This document shows, in pieces, positions 33,278-42,930 of a stretch of 64,000 bases of DNA. Origin of the DNA: Adenanthera pavonina. Lineage: Eukaryota; Streptophyta; Magnoliopsida; Fabales; Fabaceae. Position 1 is the stretch's first letter; each line of letters begins with the position of its first letter. Location of the stretch: assembly GCA_026686845.1 (NCBI GenBank), contig JAIVEN010000012.1, positions 1,676,501 through 1,740,500 on the forward strand, given 5' to 3'. Below the pieces are notes generated by a model. That model ran no database searches. It saw nothing but the letters and a program-made list of their open reading frames with translations, and was not told the DNA's origin. A program made the position numbers and the translations under genes.

Positions 33278-35752
33278 ATTGCTATTGGAGAAGTTGATTT
33301 TAAGGCCTTATTAAGGACTTTCAATGATCAAATTGAGGAAGTAAATGCAAAATTAGATCACTTGGAGTTTCCATCTAAAACCAAAGCAAGGCGTAATCCA
33401 AAGGTTCCTGCTCATACAGATGTTCTTAGCAAGATCAAACTGAAGATCCCACTATTTCATGGTGAGAAAAATCCCGATGTTTACTTGGATTGGGAAAGAA
33501 AAGTTGAACAAGTCTTCACAAGTTGCAACTACTCCGAAATAGAGAAGGCACAATGTGCTTACCTTCGATTGGATAAAAAGGTTGCTGCTTGGTGGAAACG
33601 AATGGAAACTAGACGAGCTACGACTGGTGAACCTTCCATTATAACATGGAGTGAAATGAGAGCAGTCTTGAGAAAAAAATACATGCCATCAAAAGCTAAA
33701 AGTGTAATTTAACATTCCAAAGAGATGCAAATGCTTGTGGTCCAAACTTCATGTGATTCTCACATGGAAAAAGATGATCAAGTGGATGATTACATTGCTA
33801 CCACTTCAACAACTGATGATGTAACAAGAAAATCCACTACAGGTATACCTGATCTTCAAAACTCTGATATTAATGTCTCTTATGATTTAAGATGTGATAA
33901 TTCTAGTAAGATAAATGATGTTACTTGCATTAATGATATCCCTTGTGATGGAACAACTGAATTGGAATCCGAATTGGGATGTGCTAAACATGAGAATCCC
34001 AATGAGTTTAATGTTATTAATTGTGATAATGGGATTGAACATGATATCTTGCTAAATCTTGAAGGGAGAATTAGTCCAGATGTTGATAGTATTGTGTTAG
34101 AAGGCTTAGATAATTCTAGTTGTGCTTCTAGTGTGCAAATTGAAAATAATGTTGTAGCACAATTGGAAAATAATGTAGTTGCATGTAAGTATAACATTAA
34201 TAGCCATGGTTGTGTGCAACTTTTAGAGGAATATAATGCTTTACATGTTGCTAATGATTTGATTAAAAATTCTTTGGATAGTAGCATGCTAATTCCTAGT
34301 AGTCCTAATGATGTGATTTCATTGAAAGTTGGTTCTTATGATTACACTGATGAGATTGAGCATATTGACATGGTGATCGGAGATTTTTATTGCGTTGATT
34401 TTAATGGGCTTGTTAAAAACTGTTCTTGTGTTTTCAATAAAGCCTATAAACCATTACCACGTATTCATTTGTGTGAAAATCATGAGAACTTGAAAAGTGA
34501 GCTAGAGTGGAAAAATGATAGTGGTAGAAATGAGAGAAGAAAAGAGAGATGTAAGAGAGAAAGTGTCCAGAAAAATGAAAAGAATGCAAAAAGAGTAAGA
34601 GAGAAGATAAGTGAGAAAAGAGTGAAAAAAAGGAAGAAAAAGAGGAAAAAGAGAAAAGAAAAAGAGAGTTTGAGGAAGAATGAGAGTGAAGGTGAGTTTA
34701 AAGTAGGTTATACAAAGCTCCTTCCTTCTGCATCTCATCTTTCTTATGTGTCTTCATTGTGTTTTCTTCTTCCTTCTCATTATATTTCTAATTTCTTTAA
34801 ATTATGTCATCCATCATTGTTGCATGAGTCCATAATTTCTTTTGAGTCCAAATTGCATGAGCCAGTAATGAGTTCATTAGTTGCTTTAGTGCCTTCTTTC
34901 TCTAGTTTATCATTCTATGTTATTCCATCTCATCATCATAGTGTTTTGTATTTCCTATGCATTTATGAAGTAGTCCCTATTCGTTTTATGTTTTATGTAT
35001 ATTGTGTGTCTCATAAGTCATGTGTCCTTTTGGTTGTTTGTTGGTCTATCCCATTTCACATTCATGAGTCTTTTATGTTCCATTTTCCATTCAACTCATT
35101 CTCTTCTTCTTGTTCTATGTTAGTATGTGTCCCTTTAGTCATTTCTTCTCCATCTTTGTTCTATCATTATGCATTATCTACATGTGTCAAATCTGTCCAG
35201 ATTCTGAATTTAATGAATTACATCCAAACCTATCCAGATTTCTTTCCATATGATTATTGCATTACCTTAGTCCCTTTTGAGTCTTTTTGTGTCATGTTTT
35301 GTCCTAATTTCATCATTCATATTTTCCCTAACCCTTTGGTTCCATTTGAGTCTACCTGTGTCGAGTTTGTGTCTAGTTCTTTATGGCAAGATATGAAGAA
35401 AGATTTCAAATTTTGTGCACCAATGCTGGAAAATAAGTCCCTTGTTCGACACAATGGTTGGAAGATTTTTTATCCTGGCGATTGGTTGCAAAAGCATAGA
35501 GGAATATTTAAAACAAATTTGCAGCCAAGGGAGAATGGTGTCCTTCAAGTTTATGGAAGGATTAAAGAAAAGATGCATCAATCAAGCTTGAAAGGTAAGT
35601 ATACTCCATATAATTTATTTGATGCGTTTAATTGTTCCCTTTCCTTCCATGTAGATTATGGAGATTCGAGGACAAATCTTTTCGAAGAGGGAGGGAATGA
35701 TAGAGGATGGCTTGGACAAATTCAAGAATATGGGAGGAAGCCTTATCTGTAA
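33278..35752 (+). pseudogene. A1 gag-X-integrase-tail polyprotein (start lost, one stop)
   Basis: One frame spans ~825 codons. At the position of the gag start in C1, D2 and D3 the ATG is ATT (33278). An upstream ATG at 33203 lies in the putative leader intron. Blocks: N-terminal FNDQIEEVNAKLD; capsid KIPLFHGEKNPDVYLDWE and AAWWKRMETRR (33430-33630); TAA at 33710-33712; acidic Asp/Asn-rich region; degenerate protease end (HIDMVIGDF, ~34360); Lys/Arg run (34530-34690); region X, rich in Phe/Ser/Cys/His, with LVPFESFCVMFCPN and LVPFESTCVEF (34700-35390); GPY/F-like integrase end with TNLQPRENGVLQVYGRI, KGKYTPYNLFDAFN, FEEGGND (35430-35697). The frame passes into the LTR and stops in F1. No reverse transcriptase or DDE motif is present. 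Confidence 0.8.
35686..35697 (+). other. Polypurine tract of A1
   Basis: AGAGGGAGGGAA directly precedes the 3' LTR terminus TGATAGAGG. It is identical to the tract at 6989-7000. Confidence 0.9.
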
Positions 35753-38053
35753 CATCCTAATTCTCACTAACTATAGAACTTATAAATTTTACATGCTTTG
35801 TGTCTATGTTTCTAGTTGGATTTTGGTTGAACTATGAACATGCATTATATGACATTAGAAATCATATGGAACCTTTAGCAAGAACTAAAAAAAAAAAAGT
35901 TGGATATGCTATTTAGAAACTACGAACATTTAAAATTTCATATGTTGTGATATACAAATCTAGATAAAATTTGACTCAGTAATCAACTGTGAATATATAT
36001 TATGACATCAGAAATCCTGTGAAGCTATAGGTTGAGATTCTATGCCTTGGGAAACATGGTAATAGTGGTATTTAGGGACCAAATTGCAAAGAAAGTTAAA
36101 TCATGGGGTCAAAGTAAAAATTTATGAAGTAGGCACTAAAAGACAAAATAATGGGACATAAATGTCATTTTTCCAAACAAATTATCTGCTCAGTATTTGA
36201 TAGTACCGGTTGTAGGAATAGAGTCAGAAAAATAATCACTAGAAATTATCCTCTAATAAGCAGTAGACAGAGAAGAGGACCAAAGTTCTATAATTTAGAA
36301 ATTTCTAAAAAATAGAAAATAAGTCTGTATTAGGAAACCCAGATATATTATGACGCAGAATAAGACACTGGATTTTTCTACGAAGTTTAAATAGCCATAG
36401 GATCAGTCTATGAATAATTAGATTAATTGGTGAATTAGAAAACGTATAAAGCTTAGTATCAAGTCTGGATTCATTAGAGATTGAATATGACTCAGTAACA
36501 TATCTAGATTCATTTTAGACAATCAGAATATTTTTAGTAATAAGATAACTGATATGACTCTAGTTTCAATAATAATATACAAAAACTAACATTATGATCT
36601 AATTAACTCTGTATGAGGAAATTAGTCAGTAATCAGGATATATTGACATTCAAAAACAATGTTCTAAGTTCCAAAATAGATAATTACATTGCTAAATTTA
36701 TTTTAGATCCTAAAACCCAGAATAAGGAAGAATTGGACCCGAAATCGGTAAAAGGAGCCCAAAAACCCATATACCTTGAACTAAGGCCCAGAATGAGATA
36801 TGTAAAGCCCAAATTGCATAAAAGTATATTCCTTGAATTGATTAGACAAGAAAGTGACGAAAATTAAGAGGAAAAAGAAGCAAAAATCAATTTGAACTCT
36901 AACACACACATGGCACCATTTGAAGTAGACACATGTTAGAACCAAATAAAATATATTTTTGAGTTAGAAATATCAGCTAAGAACTTCTAGAAAAGGGCTA
37001 GGTGGCAGCCTCATAAATTTCCTCACATGATGAATTAAATAAATTAATATGGAATAATTAAGTGCCATTGGATCAAGATCTAATCCAAGGGCCATTATGT
37101 CTTCAACTCACCTATAAATAGATGCTCCTCCGTCTCCCATTTAGCCATCAAATTTCATTCAAGGTAGAGAGAGTTTAGAGTGAGAAGCTCTAGGAAAGAA
37201 AGTGTGATATGAGGTTCTGAAGTTCTGAGAAATATTTCTAGGTAATATGCTTTTCCTTTTCTCCATTTATATTTTAGTTTAGCTATTTGATTTATTAAGA
37301 GTAGTCATTATGCTAGTAGAAACATGTTTTGGGGATTTGCCATGATGAAATATTGAATCAAAGTTGAGGTTTTGCTATAATAATGCTTTGAATGTCATGA
37401 GGGTTGTTTGAACATGCATGATTATATAGAATATGATTTTAAGTTTGATTCTTAGTAATTATGGTTGTACTGTTATGCTACTGAAATTAAGTGTGGGAAA
37501 ATAAATTGTCATATTACTGAGATTCTGTCCGAATCTCACCCCAACATCTAACATTTTTAGGCCCCGGTTCTGCCCAAGGAAATGAAATGACAAACTGATG
37601 AGGAGATGCTGTCCAAGTCATTTTAGAATCATATTACGTTTTGTATTACATTACATAGGATTAGATGATATATTACATTACATAATGTAAATTACAACGT
37701 TTTGATAATGAAATATTATGTCCCTATGCTTTGGCATTGAGATTTTCCCTATTCTTTGTTTATGCTTCATTATTAACAGGATAGAGTCTATAAAATTCGA
37801 AATTTACTGTAGCAGTAAAAGTGTGAATCAACATTTTTATTTTAAAATAGACATCATAAGCTTTTCATAGAACTCGGAATCACCTCAATACGATTTTTGT
37901 AGAATTAGTTATGAATTTTCAAAGTTCAGCAAAATTTTACAACCTAAGCTTAGTCTATGCTAAATTAAGGGCTCATTTGCTTCCAAATCACTTTATTTTG
38001 AACCTTAATCATGAAATAATGCATGTTTAATGGTTGCAAAGTAAGGTGTTACA
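35748..38053 (+). mobile_element. Solo LTR F1, youngest layer of the nest
   Basis: 2306 bases from TGTAACATCC to GTGTTACA with perfect TSD TTATC (35743-35747 and 38054-38058), inside the 3' LTR of A1. Order of signals: TATAAATA at 37113-37120, GA-rich exon-like stretch, donor CTAG|GTAATA (intron start 37242), hairpin GAGATTC-TGTCC-GAATCTC at 37519-37537 followed by ACCCC, branch-like CTAAC and acceptor TTTTTAG| at 37560. No primer site, polypurine tract, coding region or second LTR, so it is read as a solo LTR of a TGTAAC-type gypsy family. F2 (50318-52626) is a second copy of almost the same length. Confidence 0.88.
37113..37120 (+). promoter_or_regulatory. TATA box of LTR F1
   Basis: CCTATAAATAGATGC sits ~125 bases upstream of the putative donor site and ahead of a GA-rich stretch, as expected for an LTR core promoter. 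The corresponding site in F2 (~51715) has decayed. Confidence 0.7.
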
Positions 38054-40004
38054 TTATCACTTAGAAAGATTCAAGCCCAAGAGAAGCCCATTGGAAGAGA
38101 TTACTTAAGAGATCATGTGCTTCACTAAAATAGCATGTGACTTAAGCATTATTGGGCCTAATTAGTATTAATTTCGTTTTTATTAATTATGGGCTGAACT
38201 TTGTTAATTAATAAAGCCCAATTGGTTAATTAATAGTTTTTTTGATGGCCCAACTTGTAAATAAACATGCCATGTGCCAAACATGTGATTTCATTAATGT
38301 GTTGGCATGTTTATAAGGGCTTAAACATTATTTTTATTATTTTCTTATGAATTTTCATTATTTTATTTTAAGATTTTATTTTACTAGTTTCCTAAGTCCA
38401 ATAGGAGTGTTGTTTAGGCCTAAAGTCTCCTAATCCTATTAGGATCACTTAAGCCCAAATTAATTAGGGTTTCTAGGCTTATTAGATTAGATTTTACCTT
38501 ACCTACTTAATGCTAACTTTCATGTACGTTTTTCATATTTGAATGATTAAAGTTTCAGACTTTGTGAGTTTATCTTGCGTTCTTTAAGTGCTATGATAAA
38601 ACTATGACTTATCAAGGAATTGGTCAATCCTTGTGGCGTCACTGGAACTAGGATTCAAGAGACCGGTTCTCTTGGGTTCTAATTCACCTCGACCAACATA
38701 TCTTTTCTACTTTCTACTTGCTGTCTATTTTTCAGTTTTTCGTGTTCCTTGCAATTGCAAAGATCCGGGTGTCATACACATCAAAGTGAGTTCTTTGGAT
38801 GGGTTCCATAAGGGTTCACTTATCAATAAGTGAGCTCCAAAAATATCAACTCTTGGATCAATCCATTTATAGCTTTCTTCATTGTTTTGGGCCTTGCTCC
38901 AATTTTTGGGCTTCTCAAGCTTTGCAATGGATCTTTGGACTCCCAAACTTACTTTCCATGTTCTTCTTAAGCACCTCGATCAAGTCTTCTAAGCTCTCCA
39001 TGCTCCTCTCCAAACTCTTGCAAGTCATGCCTGACTCTTACTCTATCAACAAATGAACACGTTAAACCAGAAAAATAGGATAATAAATCTGAATGAAAAT
39101 AACAAGAAAATAGGAAAGATATGTTGGTCAATGGGATAAAACCCTAAGAGAACATGTCTCTTAGAACCCTAACCTTAGGACACGATAAAGGAAAATCACT
39201 CATTTGATAAGTCTAAGAATTCTCTAAAAAACACAAGAGATACAAGAGAAAGCTCATAAAAAAGAACATAAGTTCTGAAAATTCACTGATAATATTCTCT
39301 ATATTCCAAAAGTACATAGATGACTCCTTATATAAAGGAATAATGCAACCAAAACCCTAGGATAGAATAAAAAAAAGAAATTAAATAAAAAAATATAAAA
39401 AATAATCAAATCTAATCAATCCTAAAGAAGGCAACACAATCTAAATAAAAAAGAAACAAAATATTCTTCAAATCAATCAAAAGGTGGAACCTTTCTTGCT
39501 AAAACTAATAGAAAATTCTATAGCCTAATCTTTAAAAAATTTGGAAACAATTAAAACTTAATATCCAAGATGCAATCTTTGATCATAGGCCTTATTTTTG
39601 AAAATTTAATAATAAAAAATGAAAATTCTAAATAAAACAGAATAAAGAAGACTTCTTTTTAGTTGATCATATAAGTGGCGCATGATCACTTAAGTAATCT
39701 CCTCCAATTGGGCTTCTCTTGGGCTTGGATCTGAAACTTTTATTTTAGAGTTGATGATTACACCTACAAGCTCATTTTGGGTTGCAACTTTAATGAAGTG
39801 AATGAGCTCTAATCTATAGAACTCTTGGATGACTTCAATACTTCGGTTCCTTGCTCTTGACTTTGACCTACCTAAGCCTTGCAATAGATCTTTATATCTC
39901 CAAGCTTGAGCTTTATGTTTAGCACCTTGATCAAATCTTTCAAGCTCTCTATGCTCCTCTCCAAACTCTTACAAGTCATGCCTAGCCCTTATTCTATCAT
40001 TTGG

Positions 40005-40518
40005 ATTCATACAATTATAGTTATGCATGTTTTGACAAGGCTGTTCCAGTGAAGAAAGCTTCATTTATAATGATGCTTTGTCTTGTACGAGTAAAATAAA
40101 TGTACAAAATAAAGCTAGAAAGTAGTCACATGAAACTTTCCAATTATGTTAAGTATGCACTAATGGCTTTGTATTTTATGAGATATGAATTTTTAAACTT
40201 AAGGCTAAGATTTCAAACAGAAACTGGAAGTCTAAAATGAATAGTAAAGTTTAAGTATTAAACTGTACAAAAATGAGTGATGTTTATCCAATTTCTTTTT
40301 TTTCCAATGAAATTTGAGATGTTGATGATTTTTAGCAACTTGAACAACTATGAAATGATTTTTGTGCAATTAGCTATGATTTTTTAAAGTCCACTGCACA
40401 TGTGACTGTAAAACTGCGAAAAATAGTTTTAAGTTTTAAATTGATTTAAGCTTTCAATGAGCTTTTTATACTTTAAAAGTAAGCAAATTTCATGGGAAAG
40501 ACGTTAAATTATAATACA
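40005..40518 (+). mobile_element. LTR B1, segment 3 of 3
   Basis: Continues the B1 sequence after D4. CTGTTCCAGTGAAG and ACAAAATAAAGC align with B2 around 25785-25870. The right terminus is eroded (ATAATACA near 40511-40518 where B2 ends ATGTTACA), so the end is approximate. ATGAC (left) and ATAAA (right) would be a poor TSD. B1 totals about 2.4 kb. Confidence 0.65.
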
Positions 40519-40676
40519 TAAAGTGAGAGCCTATATGATTATTTCGAGAGGTTCCAGATATTGATATTTAGTTGTCCCAACCATCAAATTTGCTTATCCA
40601 GTATTTTTATGAAGATTTGTTGCCTATGGAGAGAGATTTCATTGATTCAGCAGCGATAGGTGCTCTAATAGATGAA
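40519..40676 (+). pseudogene. Tat/Athila-like gag, right part of the split copy
   Basis: From 40522 the frame reads SESLYDYFERFQILIFSCP (then NHQI). After a frameshift it continues LIQYFYEDLLPMERDFIDSA. This follows the order in Tat/Athila-type gags (ESLYDYWERFKRLCASCPHH ... LLIQYFYEGLLPMDR...IDAA) and continues the fragment at 14703-14769. It ends at about 40683, where an H-type LTR begins. Non-functional: one frameshift, a 25.7-kb interruption and only ~70 residues in total. Confidence 0.78.
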
Positions 40677-40683
40677 TTTTCCA

Positions 40684-42331
40684 TGTTATGTTTAATATAT
40701 AAGTTTTAATGATGAAAAATATAGAATAACAAGGAACAAATATATCATGTGTCTAACATATATATTGTTTCTAAAATAAGTAAAATGTGCATTAACATGT
40801 GATTAACTGTGTTTATAATGCATATTTCATACTATGTACTAATATATTCACTATGATTTTATATTGTATAATACAAGTTGGATATATAAATTGGACTAAC
40901 TACTTGGTTTGTAAATGCAATATATTAAATGTAGGATTGTCCAAAAAGGAAGGGTGAGCATTGAAATAAAGAAAGGAAAATCAGTACAATGTCTTACTCA
41001 AAGAAGAAGATAAAGAATACTCCAAGAATTGAAGATCAGAAGGGAGCATGCCAAGAATGGAATGACCAAGTGAAAGCGAAGCTTAACTTTTAAAGACCTA
41101 GCTGTTAGGTATATTTTATTTTCACTTAATCTTTGAAATTTACTTAATCTTATTACCATATATTTTAAATGAGTTAGATTAAGTAAATATGATATTAGCA
41201 TGTATTATAATTGAGAAATATTGGCTAACAGACAAATTCTACTGATAATTCATGTTTATTTTGTTCAAAATTCATACTTTGCTTGTTAAAATTTACGTAT
41301 CTCTAATAGACGAATTTTTAATCTGAAATTTGAATTTTCAACTAAGCATAGTTAGTGAAAGTGTGCAAAAGTCACAGAGATTTGAACATGCTTTTGATAG
41401 ATGAATTTCGATCTCTGAAATTCGAATTTCGAAGTGCATTTTTAAAACTTAAAACAACTGTTTAAATCCAACAGATGCACTTCTAATATAAAAATTCACA
41501 TCAACTAATATGAGGTATCTTTTGCAAACTCGAAATTCAAATGTCACTTTATAACAGACAAATTTCAAGATTCAACGTTAAACACATAACTGTGCTGACT
41601 CTGCGAAATTCATCTATTGAGCCTCAAAATTTAAATTTTAGTATATTAGACGCATTTAATATGGTTGTTGAATGACTCTTTAAATAAAATTAAGGACTTA
41701 TGTCTAACGGCTACAATTTTGGCTAACATAACTTTATTTTTCTATGCATTTAATTCAAATTTTACTTTTTTTACAAAGTAACAGTTGGAACTTGTGTCTA
41801 ATGAATAGATCTTGTGTCTAACGATTAGTTAAGCCAAAAATCTATAAATAGAACCTCATTTAAACTTATAGATAACGAATTAAAGTGAGTTTTGTGTCAA
41901 AATGTTGCTCCAATACATAAAATCTTTCAATATTAGCATTCATAATTAAATCCATCTCATTAGAATGAGCTTTCAATATATTATTTACTCTAAAAGAGAG
42001 TTTCTATTATGTAATCTCCTCTTTTACATTTTCTAGGTAGAATGTTAATATGGGGAAGCACTAAGGGAAATACACATCTTATTAGGGTGTGGGAAGAGTA
42101 GTTTCACAAGTGCCTATTAAAACGTGTGGGATGTACTGAGGCTTCACAAATGCCGAATCAAACCTATTGGAGGATATAGTACAAAATCTCAAATGGTGGC
42201 CTGAGGACTGAACGTAGGCCAAGTGGTTGGGCTGAGGTAATATAAATTGTATGAATTGTTTAGTTAACACTTCATCTTTGGAAGCAATCTTTCAAACACA
42301 AATAGTATTTACAATAAATTTACAGTTTTCT
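40684..42331 (+). mobile_element. H-type LTR (H2), Ty1/copia-like, right end unresolved
   Basis: Begins TGTTATGTTTAATATATAAG, comparable to the H1 start TGTTGAATC. Much of it aligns with 57575-59300 (H3): ATACAAGTTGGATATATAAA, the CAGACGAATTT/AAATTCGAATTTC motifs, a TATA box at 41843-41850 (TATAAATA), and a U5-like end with TGAGGACTGAACGTAGGCC. The motif 'ggacgtaggc...gaacc' is common near the end of plant Ty1/copia LTRs, from which I infer the class. It is cut at 42331 by LTR B3. No coding region. Confidence 0.65.
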
Positions 42332-42930
42332 TGTAACTATCCAGTTTTAACTCTTAACCTCTTTAAGCCATAACTAACATCATACTTATCGAATTGATAC
42401 AAAATTTGACTCATCATAAAGCTCATTTTATCATCTAACTAGAGGGATTAATCATGCTTTGGCTCATTCCCTTTAATATAACATACTTAAGCTTTTCTAA
42501 ATATTAACATATCATAACTTTCCAAATAAAGGGAACTTACATAACTTTTCCATTTCTCAATTTCATTTCATAACTTACATCATCTAGCATGCTTTCCTAT
42601 ACATTATATTGTTGGGAATCTCGGTACATGCGCTATGGAATAACATAGCTGAATCCCTCCCATGGATCCATCAATGTTGCTTAAATCGAGATGTAGAGAA
42701 GTATTTTACCTTTGGTGTGTGTCTTTTCGGTTCTTTTCACTGTTGAACCCCAGTAACTGACGTGTCTAATCGGCTCCCTCTAATGATATCCACACAAATG
42801 ATGAGTCCAACTTGAATGGCGTGCTAGCACCATTATTCACAAACGTCCCTACGTTTCTCTCTCTATGCATCCATACACTTTCTTTCTCTAAGTGTGCGAC
42901 TGCTCTCTCTCTAGGGTGGTTTGAGACTCT

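Larger units (their letters stand above)
31446..38825 (+). mobile_element. Element A1, most recent complete non-autonomous element
   Basis: Flanked by perfect TSD ATAAG (31441-31445 and 38826-38830). Without the F1 insertion it is about 5.07 kb: 5' LTR 31446-32262 (817 bases), primer site 32264-32275, leader, one long frame (gag, region X, integrase tail), polypurine tract 35686-35697, 3' LTR 35698-35747 plus 38059-38825 (817 bases). By hand I count about 11 differences between the LTRs (~98.7% identity), most of them G/C to A/T changes in the 3' copy. This makes it the youngest complete element here. It lacks reverse transcriptase, RNase H and the integrase core. Confidence 0.93.
35698..38825 (+). 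mobile_element. A1 3' LTR (interrupted by F1)
   Basis: The LTR is 35698-35747 plus 38059-38825, together 817 bases, the same length as the 5' LTR. The F1 insertion and its duplicated TTATC lie between. Confidence 0.92.
22419..39048 (-). mobile_element. Element D3, complete non-autonomous LTR retrotransposon
   Basis: Minus-strand element flanked by a perfect TSD, ACAAA (22414-22418 and 39049-39053), inside LTR D4. 5' LTR: 29644-39048 with two nested insertions (E1, A1), net about 1085 bases. Interior: 26395-29643 with primer site, leader, gag, region X and integrase tail. 3' LTR: 22419-26394 with nested B2, net about 1062 bases. The interior of 3.25 kb has no reverse transcriptase or integrase core. 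Both LTRs share private variants (for example CCAAACTTACTT near 23376 and 38943), as expected for LTRs of one insertion. Confidence 0.9.
29644..39048 (-). mobile_element. D3 5' LTR (interrupted by E1 and A1)
   Basis: Minus-strand family D LTR, with its own sequence at 29644-30419, 31355-31445 and 38831-39048. The insertion points are fixed by TSDs AATGG (E1) and ATAAG (A1). Removing both inserts restores sequence collinear with positions 1-535 and 22419-23392. Confidence 0.88.
21479..39999 (-). mobile_element. Solo LTR D4, host of a large nest
   Basis: A family D LTR on the minus strand, from 39999 (TGATAGAATAAGG) to 21479, where the terminal CA has become TA. It is flanked by the TSD TTTGG (21474-21478 and 40000-40004). 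Its own sequence survives only as 21479-21498, 22324-22418 and 39054-39999, about 1060 bases, as expected for family D. The interior is occupied by solo LTR C2 and by element D3. No internal D4 coding region exists, so it is a solo LTR. Confidence 0.88.

Noticed and set aside
35748..38053. F1 as a DNA transposon or MITE because of TGTAACA...TGTTACA inverted ends
   Set aside because: The 5-bp TSD, TG...CA termini, internal TATA box and 2.3-kb length fit a solo LTR better. No transposase or hAT/Mutator-like 8-9-bp TSD is present.
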